A stretch of 64,000 nucleotides of DNA from Herpetosiphon llansteffanensis (GCF_003205875.1 NZ_PUBZ01000092.1:1-64000), one strand, 5' to 3'. Positions 8,865 through 18,091 are shown, numbered from the stretch's first letter. Program-made: numbers and translations. Notes: generated from the letters alone by a model not told the origin.

Positions 8865-10550
8865 TTAATGAAACGCTGCCATGCCAGCTGCGCCTGCTTC
8901 GCCATCTTGCTCAACTTGAGCAGCGGCTTTTTTACGTCCGCCACGGAGTTCGATTTCTTTGAGGAAGAAGACGACTACAAAGCCCAAAACTGTGATCCCA
9001 AAGCTGAAAATAAACACATGGTGAATGCCATCAACCAAGCCATATTTGACTGCGCCCAACAAGGTGTTGTAGAGCGCTTGGCCTTGTTCGCCACCCTGTG
9101 CAAACTGCGCCTGAATCAGCGATTGCGTTTCTGGCGAAAGCAAAATTTGCGGGTTGTTGAAGGCCGCTAAGCTTTCTGCTGGCACATTTTGGACAACTTC
9201 AGCAGGAATTGCTGCTTTGAAGGCAGGCAAATAGGCCGAGTTCATCACCGAACCCATCGCCGCCAAGGCAATCGTGCTACCAATCGAGCGGAAGAAGGTC
9301 AAGGCTGAGGTTGCTTGGCCAATCTTGTTTGGCAAGGCATTTTGGGTAATCAAGGTATACAGCGACATGCCCGCACCCATGCCCAAGCCCAAAATCACCA
9401 TATCAATCGCCACATTGGTATTGGTCGAATTGAGGTCAAGTTGCAAGAGCATAAAGCCGCCGAGCACGCTAATCGCCATCCCAACAATTGCAATAATTTT
9501 GTATTTGCCAGTTGCCGCCACAATTTGGCCCGCCACCACGCTACAAATAATCGCGGTCAGCATCAATGGGGTCATAATCAAGCCGCTATTCGTAATCGAG
9601 GTGCCAATAACACCTTGCACAAACAATGGCAAGAAGAAAATATTACCAAACAGCGCCATATTCGAGATGATTGTAATCAGCACCGAAATGCGGAAAATGC
9701 TGTTTTTGAAGAGGCTTGGCTCGATAATTGGCTGGCCATTGTTGCGTTCGAGCCATGCTTCGTAGGCAATGAATGCGCCCAAAAACACAATCGATAAACC
9801 AAACATGCTCAAAACTTGAGTCGAAAGCCAGGCATACTTGGAGCCAGCCCAAGTGAAGCCCAGCAACAGCGGAACCGTGCCGACAACTAGCAAAATTGAG
9901 CCAATATAGTCAATTTTGACCCGTTGGGCTTTGCGGCCAAGGGTTGGCATCAAGAAAATCAAGGTCAAGAGCGCGATAATGCCCAGCGGCAAGTTGACGT
10001 AGAAAATCCAGCGCCATGAAACGTGTTCGGTCAGCCAGCCACCAGCGGTTGGCCCAAGGATGGCCGAAATCCCAAACACTCCACCAGTGATGCCTTGCCA
10101 GCGAGCGCGTTCGCGCGGCGTGAACAAATCGCCGACAATCGCCAAGGCAATCGGCATTAAGGCGGCTGCACCTAAGCCTTGCAAGCCACGAAAAATAATC
10201 AATTGGTTCATACTTTGGGCCGCGCCACACAAGCCAGAGCCAATCAAAAAGACAATTAAGCCAAAGATAAAGAGCGGCTTACGCCCAAACATATCTGAAA
10301 GCTTGCCATAAATTGGCACCATAACCGTTGAAGCCAACAGATAGGCCGTTGTAACCCAGGTATAGCGATCAAACCCGTGCAATTCGGTGATGACTTTGGG
10401 CATCGCCGTGCCAACGATTGTTTGATCAAGTGAGGCCAACAGCATCACCAAGAGCACGCTCAACATCGTGAGCAAGGTTTCGCGCTTGGTATAGCGTGGC
10501 TGTTCAAATTCGGCTGCTGCTGAAGCCGTTTGCTTAATTGCCGTTTCCAT
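8865..10550 (-). CDS. DHA2-family MFS multidrug exporter
   Basis: A 561-residue inner-membrane transporter of the EmrB/QacA type with about 14 membrane segments. Near the N-terminus are LDQTIVGTAMP (motif D1 of 14-helix exporters) and GKLSDMFGRKP (motif A), followed by FRGLQGLGAAALMPIALAIVGD. It should export drugs or other hydrophobic compounds in exchange for protons. The start at 10550 is the ATG 12 bases after the TetR gene, so the two form an operon under the repressor. The C-terminus has a charged tail ending in a short Ala-rich stretch. Confidence 0.92.
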   Translation of the reverse strand: METAIKQTASAAAEFEQPRYTKRETLLTMLSVLLVMLLASLDQTIVGTAMPKVITELHGFDRYTWVTTAYLLASTVMVPIYGKLSDMFGRKPLFIFGLIVFLIGSGLCGAAQSMNQLIIFRGLQGLGAAALMPIALAIVGDLFTPRERARWQGITGGVFGISAILGPTAGGWLTEHVSWRWIFYVNLPLGIIALLTLIFLMPTLGRKAQRVKIDYIGSILLVVGTVPLLLGFTWAGSKYAWLSTQVLSMFGLSIVFLGAFIAYEAWLERNNGQPIIEPSLFKNSIFRISVLITIISNMALFGNIFFLPLFVQGVIGTSITNSGLIMTPLMLTAIICSVVAGQIVAATGKYKIIAIVGMAISVLGGFMLLQLDLNSTNTNVAIDMVILGLGMGAGMSLYTLITQNALPNKIGQATSALTFFRSIGSTIALAAMGSVMNSAYLPAFKAAIPAEVVQNVPAESLAAFNNPQILLSPETQSLIQAQFAQGGEQGQALYNTLLGAVKYGLVDGIHHVFIFSFGITVLGFVVVFFLKEIELRGGRKKAAAQVEQDGEAGAAGMAAFH

Positions 10551-10562
10551 TCCGCGCCTTTC

Positions 10563-11207
10563 TTAAGCTTGCTTCCGTGAAATCCCATGGAAGAAAATTT
10601 GGATTATTTGAGGCAGCAACTCTTCAAACGCCACTGTTTGATCAGTTGTCAGATGATGATAGTTGCGAGGTGAAAGCAAATTGAGATACATCACAATCAT
10701 CACTTTGGTTGAGATGTGCTGATCAAATTCCCCCTGAGCTTTGCCTTGCTCGATAATTGCCCGCAACAAACTGCGGGCATGATCGATGATTGGTTGGGTT
10801 CGTTCGTGTTTTTCGGCGAAGCGCGAACGCATATCCGCACTGCCAAACACTTCGAGAAAAATCTGCATGCGTCGCGCTTCGCTTGGATCGTAGGTACGTT
10901 GCAAAATCGCTTCCAAGCGTTCGCGGGCGCTGCTAGTGCTGGCAGCCACTTCTTCGATTACCTGCACAAAGTTTTGTAATTGCCGTTCCACCAAGGCAAT
11001 CATCAAATCTTCTTTGCTGGGAAAGTGCAAATAGACCGTGCCTTTGGCAATGCCAACTTGGCCCGCAATATCGTCAATCGAGGTTTCGTGATAGCCACGC
11101 TCCAACAAAATGGTTTGGGCTGCCTCTAAAATCAGGCGCGCCCGTTCTTCGCGTTGGCGCTCTTTCAACGACACGGCAGGCTTGGTCGGTTTCTCAGGGC
11201 TTGGCAT
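10563..11207 (-). CDS. TetR-family repressor
   Basis: A 214-residue regulator with a TetR helix-turn-helix at about residues 20-65 (ILEAAQTILLERGYHETSIDDIAGQVGIAKGTVYLHF). The remainder is the helical ligand-binding domain. It precedes the exporter gene by 12 bases and probably represses both in the absence of a drug ligand. ATG 11207 is preceded by AAGGA 7 bases away; an ATG 8 codons upstream (11231) has no ribosome site and sits against the operator. Two palindromes lie just upstream. Confidence 0.92.
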   Translation of the reverse strand: MPSPEKPTKPAVSLKERQREERARLILEAAQTILLERGYHETSIDDIAGQVGIAKGTVYLHFPSKEDLMIALVERQLQNFVQVIEEVAASTSSARERLEAILQRTYDPSEARRMQIFLEVFGSADMRSRFAEKHERTQPIIDHARSLLRAIIEQGKAQGEFDQHISTKVMIVMYLNLLSPRNYHHLTTDQTVAFEELLPQIIQIFFHGISRKQA

Positions 11208-11232
11208 GCTCAGTTCCTTACGCTCAGCCATT

Positions 11233-11267
11233 ATTTGACCATCAAATAAAATATGACTGATAAGTCA
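11233..11267. promoter_or_regulatory. Two operator palindromes before tetR
   Basis: ATTTGA-N3-TCAAAT (11233-11247) and TGACT-N4-AGTCA (11254-11267) are adjacent dyads just upstream of the repressor gene. They fit autoregulation by a TetR-family dimer. Confidence 0.6.
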
Positions 11268-11306
11268 AATAATAACTCTAACACTATTCGATGTCAATTC
11301 GGTCAT

Positions 11307-11320
11307 AAGTCCTAGGACTT
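11307..11320. promoter_or_regulatory. Perfect 14-base palindrome
   Basis: AAGTCCTAGGACTT is fully self-complementary, with no loop. It lies between the tetR promoter and the end of the XRE gene and may be a further operator. Confidence 0.4.
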
Positions 11321-11333
11321 GGGGTTAAATAAT

Positions 11334-11358
11334 AACAGCGCCAAGGGCTGGCGCTGTT
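11334..11358 (-). terminator. Stem-loop terminator after RamB-like gene
   Basis: A perfect 9-base stem (AACAGCGCC with GGCGCTGTT) and a 7-base loop, followed on the minus strand by ATTATTTAA. It lies 26 bases past the stop at 11384. Confidence 0.7.
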
Positions 11359-11383
11359 GCTGCTTGCGTTATGATTAACAACA

Positions 11384-12862
11384 TTATGGCAATAAGGTAC
11401 GCCGAATCTCAGCAATCGCGGCGTTACGGCGGTCGCGCAGTTGCTCACCCCACAGCACAGTTGGAACCGATTTCCGCACCGCACAATCGTCAATTGGGCA
11501 ACGCTGGCAGGTTTCATGAATCACCGTGCGATGGATTGCAGGATCATCGACAAACTTGATCACCTTCGATAACTCAGACGTAAAGCGAAAACCAACTACA
11601 ACGCTGCTACCGACGGTTGGCGTAAGTACCAAAGGTCGCGCAAAGCCAATATCCAAGAAACGATCTTGGCTTTCTAAAAATTGCGAAATTTGCACATCGA
11701 CCAACGGCTGCTGCTGTGGCCCTGGCTGCTCAGATAAGTTGATCAGCAGGCGCGAGGCCAGCCAACGGCGACAATAATGCTCGTGTAAACCGATTCCACT
11801 TGGCAACAACAAGCGATTCATATTGATCCGTTTGATCAGTTTGTACGAACCCTCAACATTGTGAAAGCGCAAAAAGTGCAGCGAAATACCAAATGCCGCT
11901 GGAATAACCTCGCTAAACCGATAGAGCAACATTTCGGGCGTTACATCATAGTGATTGAGCATCGCCAGCAGCGGCTCGGCGCTCCACGTTGACTGGTTGA
12001 ACAAGGTCGAAATATCGGCAATCATCGGCTGACGGGGCATTAATAAAGCTCCGCCAAAATACGAGGCTTTAAAATCGTTGGAAACTTGGCGAAACGACAA
12101 CACTTGATCAGGCGTTGAGGTCACCGAGCGCTCGTTCAAGCCCAAAGCCGCATAGCCAAGCTCGCGGGCCAAGATAAATTTGCGCTGCAACTCATACAAA
12201 TTTGAATTAATTAACAAAGTTTTGCGCGGCGTGTCGATATAGACCGCGCGATAATGCGAAAGCAACTCGTGATCAGCCAACGTGGTTTCATCAACCCGAT
12301 AGCCAAATTGCTGCTGCAAAATCTGCTTGAGCTGCTCGATTCCCAGCGGAAACAGATTGAGTTGATATTTGGCAGCAAACGCTTCTGCTTCTTCTTCGAT
12401 TTCGGGAAAATAATTTTCATGAATTTCTTGATACGAGCGTAGCGCCGCCCGAAAGAAATGCTCATCCTTCATATCGTATTGGCGCGCAATTTCCCAAATG
12501 GCGTGCAGCAAGGCGCTCGCTTTATCGGGAGCTTTGGTAAACAAGCCAACTAATTCATTAGGGTCAAGCTCAAATTCCTCGAAGGGAAAATGGCGTAACA
12601 ACGGCGACGAGAGCATATTTTCAAGATAAGCCAACGCAGGATTCAGCTTAATCGAGACTAATTCGTCGTAGGCTTTGCCCAGCACATGGGCCATTTTAAC
12701 AATTTTATCGGGCTTAGGATATTTGCGACCCTTCTCCATCTCGGTCACATACGATGGCGATAACTCGGCTCGTGCAGCAAATTCGGTCAGACTTAAATTG
12801 GCTTCGAGGCGGGCTTGACGCAGTTTCATGCCAAAAATTAAATTAATAACATCAGTACTCAT
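11384..12862 (-). CDS. RamB/ScfR-type XRE regulator with IrrE-like domain
   Basis: A 492-residue regulator. An XRE helix-turn-helix occupies about residues 9-65 (LRQARLEANLSLTEFAARAELSPSYVTEMEKG). An IrrE/ImmA-like domain follows at about 160-290, but the HExxH metal site is degenerate (FILARELGYAALG). The C-terminal part carries CQRCPIDDC, as in short-chain fatty-acid regulators. This layout matches RamB (Corynebacterium, mycobacteria), ScfR and MldR, which control acetate, propionate and glyoxylate genes by sensing acyl-CoA. It lies 3 kb upstream of aceB-aceA, so those genes are plausible targets. That link is inference. Confidence 0.8.
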   Translation of the reverse strand: MSTDVINLIFGMKLRQARLEANLSLTEFAARAELSPSYVTEMEKGRKYPKPDKIVKMAHVLGKAYDELVSIKLNPALAYLENMLSSPLLRHFPFEEFELDPNELVGLFTKAPDKASALLHAIWEIARQYDMKDEHFFRAALRSYQEIHENYFPEIEEEAEAFAAKYQLNLFPLGIEQLKQILQQQFGYRVDETTLADHELLSHYRAVYIDTPRKTLLINSNLYELQRKFILARELGYAALGLNERSVTSTPDQVLSFRQVSNDFKASYFGGALLMPRQPMIADISTLFNQSTWSAEPLLAMLNHYDVTPEMLLYRFSEVIPAAFGISLHFLRFHNVEGSYKLIKRINMNRLLLPSGIGLHEHYCRRWLASRLLINLSEQPGPQQQPLVDVQISQFLESQDRFLDIGFARPLVLTPTVGSSVVVGFRFTSELSKVIKFVDDPAIHRTVIHETCQRCPIDDCAVRKSVPTVLWGEQLRDRRNAAIAEIRRTLLP

Positions 12863-13066
12863 TCGATTCCTTCATGCTGCAAAGTCTCTGAACATAGCGT
12901 GAGGCAAACACTCTCACTTAACTATACCATCAGAATCGATTGGCCTGATTATACTCAGTCGCAAGGCGGAGTTTGGGAGTCGGCCTAAGGCTGATGGCAA
13001 AGCGCGGCCAGCAAACGATACTTGAGCGCAGCAACCCATCATTACTGTAGGAGCAGCCAAAGTTTT
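12863..13066. other. Divergent intergenic region
   Basis: Two hundred bases between divergent genes. It must hold both promoters, but I see no clear consensus elements. A GGAG lies 13 bases before the downstream ATG, further away than usual. Confidence 0.4.
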
Positions 13067-14077
13067 ATGACAGAGCAACAGCAAGCAATTCAGTTCGCCA
13101 ATCCACCGAAAATCGACGGTTTTCAAGCTCGTTTTTTTCGTGATGATGCTGATTTCGCCCCAATGGCCGAGATTTTCACCAGCGCTTCGAACGCCTTGGC
13201 CGAACGCAATATCATCACCGCAGAGGATATTGAACGCCAATATCGCAACACACCCAATGCTGATCTGCACAAAGATTTGATCATTATGGAAGTTGATCAG
13301 CAACCGATTGGCTATGCCTTTACGCGGTGGTACGATGAAACTGCTGGCAACCGAATTTTACGCGCCATTGCCCATATTCGGCCCGAATGGCTTAATCGGG
13401 GCATTGGTCGGGCGATTCTCCCCTACCAAGAGCAGCGATTACGCGAAATTCATGCCGAAAATCCTACCAGCAACATTCCTTTTTTCCAAACCTATGGCTT
13501 TGATCGCAACCCCTACAGCGCCAAACTCTACCAACAATTTGGCTACCAGCCAGCACGCCATAGCTTCAGCATGAAGCGCGATTTGAGCCAACCAATTGGC
13601 AGCCAAACCTTGCCCGCAGGGATTGAAGTGCGCCCAAGCATCCCAGAGTTGTATCGCCAAATTTGGCTGGCCGATGCAGAAGCTTTCCGCGACCACTGGG
13701 GATTTTCCGAGCCAACAGAGCTTGATTTCCAACGCTGGGTTCAATCGCCATTCTTCCAGCCAGAGCTTTGGCAAGTGGCATGGCAGGGCGATGAAGTGGT
13801 AGGCATGGTGCTCAACTATATTGATCACAACGAAAATAGTGAGTATAACCTCAAGCGTGGCTATACCGAAGGCATTAGTGTGCGCCGACCATGGCGCAAA
13901 CAAGGGGTTGCCTCAGGCTTAATCAACCGTAGTTTAGCGATCTTCCGTGATATGGGGATGACCGAGGCCGCATTAGGGGTTGATAGCGAAAATCCCACCG
14001 GCGCGTTGCGGGTTTATCAACAATGTGGCTTTGAAGTTGAATATGTTTCCACAACCTATCGCAAACCGTTAGCATAG
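13067..14077 (+). CDS. Tandem GNAT-domain acetyltransferase
   Basis: A 336-residue protein with two GNAT domains. The first spans about residues 18-165, with RPEWLNRGIGRAILPYQEQRL as its acyl-CoA loop. The second spans about 180-335, with SVRRPWRKQGVASGLINRSLAIFRDMG and a final NPTGALRVYQQCGFE. The two-domain layout resembles mycothiol synthase and other duplicated GNATs. The substrate is unknown. The 15-residue extension to TTG 13022 is unlikely. Confidence 0.85.
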   Translation: MTEQQQAIQFANPPKIDGFQARFFRDDADFAPMAEIFTSASNALAERNIITAEDIERQYRNTPNADLHKDLIIMEVDQQPIGYAFTRWYDETAGNRILRAIAHIRPEWLNRGIGRAILPYQEQRLREIHAENPTSNIPFFQTYGFDRNPYSAKLYQQFGYQPARHSFSMKRDLSQPIGSQTLPAGIEVRPSIPELYRQIWLADAEAFRDHWGFSEPTELDFQRWVQSPFFQPELWQVAWQGDEVVGMVLNYIDHNENSEYNLKRGYTEGISVRRPWRKQGVASGLINRSLAIFRDMGMTEAALGVDSENPTGALRVYQQCGFEVEYVSTTYRKPLA

Positions 14078-14117
14078 CATAAAGAACAAACAACATAGAG
14101 CAAAGAACATAAAGCGA

Positions 14118-14159
14118 AGCGCTTGGCACTGCATTGGATATTCTGCTGTGCCAAGCGCT
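14118..14159. terminator. Bidirectional stem-loop terminator
   Basis: A perfect 12-base stem (AGCGCTTGGCAC with GTGCCAAGCGCT) and an 18-base loop, between the converging GNAT and kinase genes. Confidence 0.7.
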
Positions 14160-14168
14160 AATGACGCT

Positions 14169-15920
14169 TTAACGTTTGGTACGATTGACCTGATCAGTAG
14201 GAACTGAGAGATACAGATTATCAAAGCTCACTTGCTCGGTCGTGGCTCCACGAATATAAACAGCAAGATGCGGATAGCCTGAGGAGTATGTGCTATCTTC
14301 TACCTTGAGCGCATAGCGATCGTTGATAAACACCGCCATCTGATCACCTTTGACAATCAGCTCGATATGATGGGTCATATTCTTGCGCTGATCGATGCTT
14401 GGAGCAACATCCCAACCAACTCGTAGCGCATCATACGGCACTTGCTTAACAATGCGCACTCGCTGGTCAAAGCGATACAAGAGAAAATAAAAAGTTTCGG
14501 CATTGAGCAAGCCACTTTTGCGAAAAACCAAACCCAGCTCGGTCGTAGGCTCGCAAACAACGCAGGTCATATCAACCGACAACGCGAAATCTTCGACATA
14601 GGGCATAGTCGGCTGCAAATTCCAAGCAATTGATCCGCTTGGTGTATTCGAGGTTACATCAAAAATAAGCTTGCCAGCCTGCATCGAGAGCGTACTATTG
14701 GCATAATCGTCAATTGTGGTTGTCAATGACCAGTTATTGCGATTCAGCTCAAACGTATCAGAAAAAATCTGCGTCCATTGAGCAGCCTCAGCTCGTAATT
14801 GGGCGGCTTGGGTTTGCAAAATCGTGGGATCAACCAATTGGCTTGCTGGCAGCATTGTTGGCTTTGGGGTGGTTGGCGTTGCTGCATCCTGATCAAGCGA
14901 GGCCAAAGCCCTTGGGGTTGATGGTAGCGCTTGCTCCAACTCAGTTGATTGATTTGAAGCAATACGATTCAGATCAATGATTGTATAAGCAATAACTAGC
15001 AAGCCAATCAGCACGATTAAACGAAGTGCTAGCCCCACAGGCCAACGCCGTTGCCGTGGCAGAACTAGCGGGGAAGCCAATAATTGGCGTTTAAAATCGC
15101 CAATCGAGGCTGGGCGCAATGCTGGATTCAGGGCGAGGGCTTGCTCAAAGGCTTGGTCAATGTGGCCAGGAATCGTCGGCTGATGGGTGGCTAAAGGAAT
15201 CAACGGGTCAGTCACGCCCGCCGCAACTGCGACCGCGCGCTCCAATGAATCAACCGGCGCAACCCCAGCCAAACCATAATAAAAGGTTGCCGCCAAAGCA
15301 TACAAATCGCTGCGCTGATCGACTTGGCCGCCATTGCGCTGTTCAAGTGCAGCATAATTGGGGCTAAATCCGTTGACAACCTCATCAATCGTCGAGTTGG
15401 CCGTAACTTGCGAGGAACCTTGCGCCAGCCCAAAATCTAACAGCACCAAATTTCCGCTAGCAGTAATTTTAATATTTTGCGGTTTGATGTCGCGGTGAAT
15501 AATGGGCGGCTTTTGCTGATGCAAATATTCGATAATCATGCCTAAATCGTTGATCCATTGCAGTGCCTGTTCTAGGCCAAGTGGTGCACCTTGACGGGTA
15601 ACCAAGTCAGCAAGGGTATCGCCTTCGATCAACTCCATCACCACAAAGAACATTGCTTGTTCAACGAAACAATCAAAGACCTGCGGCAAACCAGCATGAT
15701 TGAGCCCGCCTAAAATCCGAGCTTCAGGAATAAAGCGCGCATAATTTGCGTCCTCGTACACAATTTGCTTAATCGCTACCCAACGTCGAATAGTTTTATC
15801 CAGCGCTTTATAAACAATCCCTGAGCCACCACGCCCGATAATCTCGTGCACTTGATAGCGTTGCTGAATCAAACTGCCTTGGGTAAAGATCTTAAATGCT
15901 TGCATCAGTTCACCATTCAC
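14169..15920 (-). CDS. Transmembrane Ser/Thr protein kinase with lectin-like sensor domain
   Basis: A 583-residue Hanks-type kinase. The cytosolic kinase domain spans about residues 20-280, with the glycine loop GRGGSG, the VAIKQ lysine, HRDIKPQN and the DFG motif. One membrane helix follows (about 292-313). The outer C-terminal domain (about 385-575) is a concanavalin-like/DUF1080-type jelly roll that starts 'DTFELNRNNWSL'. It probably phosphorylates the FHA regulator made from the gene just upstream: the GTG start at 15920 overlaps that gene's TGA stop (GTGA). An in-frame ATG at 15905 is the alternative start. The outer domain may sense a sugar or wall ligand, which is inference. Confidence 0.88.
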   Translation of the reverse strand: MNGELMQAFKIFTQGSLIQQRYQVHEIIGRGGSGIVYKALDKTIRRWVAIKQIVYEDANYARFIPEARILGGLNHAGLPQVFDCFVEQAMFFVVMELIEGDTLADLVTRQGAPLGLEQALQWINDLGMIIEYLHQQKPPIIHRDIKPQNIKITASGNLVLLDFGLAQGSSQVTANSTIDEVVNGFSPNYAALEQRNGGQVDQRSDLYALAATFYYGLAGVAPVDSLERAVAVAAGVTDPLIPLATHQPTIPGHIDQAFEQALALNPALRPASIGDFKRQLLASPLVLPRQRRWPVGLALRLIVLIGLLVIAYTIIDLNRIASNQSTELEQALPSTPRALASLDQDAATPTTPKPTMLPASQLVDPTILQTQAAQLRAEAAQWTQIFSDTFELNRNNWSLTTTIDDYANSTLSMQAGKLIFDVTSNTPSGSIAWNLQPTMPYVEDFALSVDMTCVVCEPTTELGLVFRKSGLLNAETFYFLLYRFDQRVRIVKQVPYDALRVGWDVAPSIDQRKNMTHHIELIVKGDQMAVFINDRYALKVEDSTYSSGYPHLAVYIRGATTEQVSFDNLYLSVPTDQVNRTKR

Positions 15921-16567
15921 AGTAACTTATAGCCAAGATTGGGATAGGTCATAATTATTTCGCCTGGATAAATATCGGCCAATAGCATGCGTAATTGGCT
16001 CATATGCGTATGCAAGTTGGGATTATCCAAGTTTGGCTGATAGCGATAATCTGGGGGTTGGTAGGCGCGCACACATGCTTCAAGCGAACAGATTCGGCCA
16101 CGTTGATCATACAAATATTTGAGTAATTTAAATTTCATTGTGCCAGCCCGAATTGGCACAGGTGTTTGATTAAGGTAGAACTGCAAATGTTGTTCTGCAA
16201 ATAATAATGTATATTCAGCCTGAGATTCTACTTCAGTGGTTGCATTATCACACATAAATATCAATAAGCGCCGCAAAGTACCAAAGCCAATGCTATCATT
16301 ATTGTTTAATCGATAAGGCTGATTTGGCTCAATCTTATAATCATTAACAAATGTTCCGTTCCGACTTGCGCGATCAAGCAACCAAAAGTGCTCAGCAGCA
16401 AAATAAATTTCGGCATGATAACGCGAAACGTTACGTTTATCGATATGCACTGTATTATCAACCATTCGACCAATTGTGCATGGTTGATCAAAGAGAAAAC
16501 AACTTTGCGGAGTAATCGCACTATCAGTTGCAAGGAGTTTGGCCAAGGCCAATCTGGTGATTGTCAT
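15917..16567 (-). CDS. FHA-winged-helix transcriptional regulator
   Basis: A 216-residue protein. The FHA domain spans about residues 25-100, with IGRMVDNTVHIDKRNVSRYHAEI and DRASRNGTFVND (the conserved Gly-Arg, Ser-x-x-His and Asn-Gly). An OmpR-type winged helix spans about 125-216. FHA domains bind phosphothreonine, so the coupled kinase probably controls this regulator. The domain order is the reverse of EmbR-type proteins. ATG 16567 is preceded by GAGG about 10 bases away. A longer open frame to 16957 crosses the GerE-type gene on the other strand and is not believed. Confidence 0.85.
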   Translation of the reverse strand: MTITRLALAKLLATDSAITPQSCFLFDQPCTIGRMVDNTVHIDKRNVSRYHAEIYFAAEHFWLLDRASRNGTFVNDYKIEPNQPYRLNNNDSIGFGTLRRLLIFMCDNATTEVESQAEYTLLFAEQHLQFYLNQTPVPIRAGTMKFKLLKYLYDQRGRICSLEACVRAYQPPDYRYQPNLDNPNLHTHMSQLRMLLADIYPGEIIMTYPNLGYKLL

Positions 16568-16690
16568 CGCCGCGATACCTCGGCAGATAGAAAAAAGTTT
16601 TAGCTTGATTAAAGGCGATCTAAATAGATCTTTTCGCTCCTGTTGGGTAGGATGAGCAACATCAAAGCAACCAAGCCAAACGGAGTATCT

Positions 16691-16906
16691 ATGCCCAAGC
16701 CAGCAACCCAACTTACCGCCAGCGAACAGCGCATTATGCACATTCTGATTCAAGGCAAAACCAACAAAGCAATCGCCCACATGCTCCACACCACCGAAGG
16801 CACGATTGAAAGTAGCCTGCATCGAATTTATGGCAAACTCAACGTTGATAATCGCGTCAGTGCGACGCTGGCCTATCTCGCACTTGAACCTACCGCCCGA
16901 AGCTAG
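16691..16906 (+). CDS. Stand-alone GerE/LuxR-type DNA-binding protein 1
   Basis: A 71-residue protein that is almost entirely a LuxR-type helix-turn-helix (LTASEQRIMHILIQGKTNKAIAHMLHTTEGTIESSLHRIYGKL). It has no receiver or ligand domain, as in Bacillus GerE. ATG 16691 follows GGAG by 5 bases. It is nearly identical to the protein at 18776-19000, with about nine differences over the first 67 residues. It is divergent from the FHA-kinase operon, with 123 bases between them. The stop codon lies in the palindrome TAGGCCTA. Confidence 0.85.
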   Translation: MPKPATQLTASEQRIMHILIQGKTNKAIAHMLHTTEGTIESSLHRIYGKLNVDNRVSATLAYLALEPTARS

Positions 16907-16917
16907 GCCTACCAACG

Positions 16918-16946
16918 TGCTAGGAAATCCTAGCAGCGCAATTATA
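16918..16946. promoter_or_regulatory. Lux-box-like palindrome and minus-strand TATAAT after GerE 1
   Basis: TGCTAGGA-AA-TCCTAGCA (16918-16935) is a perfect dyad. The following sequence reads TATAAT on the minus strand (16941-16946), which could be the -10 of the FHA-kinase operon, with a leader antisense to the GerE gene. The same arrangement follows GerE 2 at 19013-19042. Confidence 0.55.
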
Positions 16947-17104
16947 CCGCAATCCATTCATGCTGCTCACTTCTAATCCAGCTGGCAAGCATCGATCTTC
17001 GTGCTTCAGCAACTCGAGGATTACGATCAAAGCTCAGGTTTTTGGCCCGAATCTGTACTGATTTGGGTCGAACTTGAGCTTTTAATTAACATTTTCTTTG
17101 TTGC

Positions 17105-18091
17105 TTACGCGGAATGTTCGTTGGCTGCAAAGCTATTTGGGGGCGTGTAAAGCCGAAAATCTTGGAAACGGCAAATAACCGGAGTGGGCGATTGGCTAAT
17201 AATTCCCAGATCAAGCCGCGCCTGCGGTAAGCGCTCAATTTCCGCCGAACCAACCAAAACATTATTGATAAAAAAAGTATGTTTCCGCCCAATAACCAAT
17301 AATCCCAACTGATTAAACTCAGCTGGGCGAATCATTGGGGCATTGGTACGATCAAGGTGAATCTGAAAATAGTCGCCGCCGTTGCGCGTGCTAATCACCG
17401 AAGCAATTTGCAACTGGTCGCGAATGCGAAAAATCGCGTGGCTGGCATCGCTAATTTCTTCAAAAATCAGCGCAAAACCATCGTTCTCGCTGCCGCCAGC
17501 GATTCGCTGAGCATAAACGCTCAGATAGTAGCTCGGTGGCGCAAAACAGTGGGAATCGCCGCCAGTAAAAACATCATTATGAAAATAATTATGTAATGTT
17601 AACTGATAATTACCATTGATCATTGTTCGTTCAACGCGGCAAACTCCATCATCTTTATAGCCCAAACCCCAATGCTGGCTATTTGAAATAAACGTATCGT
17701 GCATCACAAGCTGCCATGTTGCTTGTACCGTCGCCAGCGAAACATCAAGATCATCAACTGCATCGACCCGCGAAACCAGCTCCTCGCGATAGCGCACAAT
17801 CGCATATTTCTGCAACACATCATGCGCTGTGCCATAGGTATTCCATTCTTCCTTGACCGAACACAGCAGCAAATCGGCCTCTAGCGCAGTCAAGCCCAAC
17901 GCTGTAGCTAAGCGTAATACCTGATCTTTGAAGCGCGGCGTATGCTTGCCGGTAAACCAATTACTCAGAGTTGGCACCGACATACCAACCTTTTGCGCAA
18001 GGCTATTTTGATTGATAATCTCGCTCCGGCTGCGTTCAAAGAAGATGCATAACAATTCGGCAAAGGTATAGGCTTGATAGCGATAATCCAT
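17105..18091 (-). CDS. XRE regulator with C-terminal lectin-like domain
   Basis: A 328-residue one-component regulator. An XRE helix-turn-helix is at about residues 8-75 (NSLAQKVGMSVPTLSNWFTGKHTPRF split over two helices). A jelly-roll domain follows at about 130-320, starting 'HDTFISNSQHWGLGYKDDG' and ending 'RFQDFRLYTPP'. This second part matches the pattern of the outer domain of the kinase at 14169-15920, though here it must be cytosolic, as no membrane segment is seen. ATG 18091 follows GGGGG by 5 bases. The ligand is unknown. Confidence 0.75.
   Translation of the reverse strand: MDYRYQAYTFAELLCIFFERSRSEIINQNSLAQKVGMSVPTLSNWFTGKHTPRFKDQVLRLATALGLTALEADLLLCSVKEEWNTYGTAHDVLQKYAIVRYREELVSRVDAVDDLDVSLATVQATWQLVMHDTFISNSQHWGLGYKDDGVCRVERTMINGNYQLTLHNYFHNDVFTGGDSHCFAPPSYYLSVYAQRIAGGSENDGFALIFEEISDASHAIFRIRDQLQIASVISTRNGGDYFQIHLDRTNAPMIRPAEFNQLGLLVIGRKHTFFINNVLVGSAEIERLPQARLDLGIISQSPTPVICRFQDFRLYTPPNSFAANEHSA

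Noticed and set aside
16568-16957. N-terminal extension of the FHA regulator
   Set aside because: It would run antisense through the GerE-type gene at 16691-16906 and encodes its reverse shadow; the FHA domain and a ribosome site fit the ATG at 16567.
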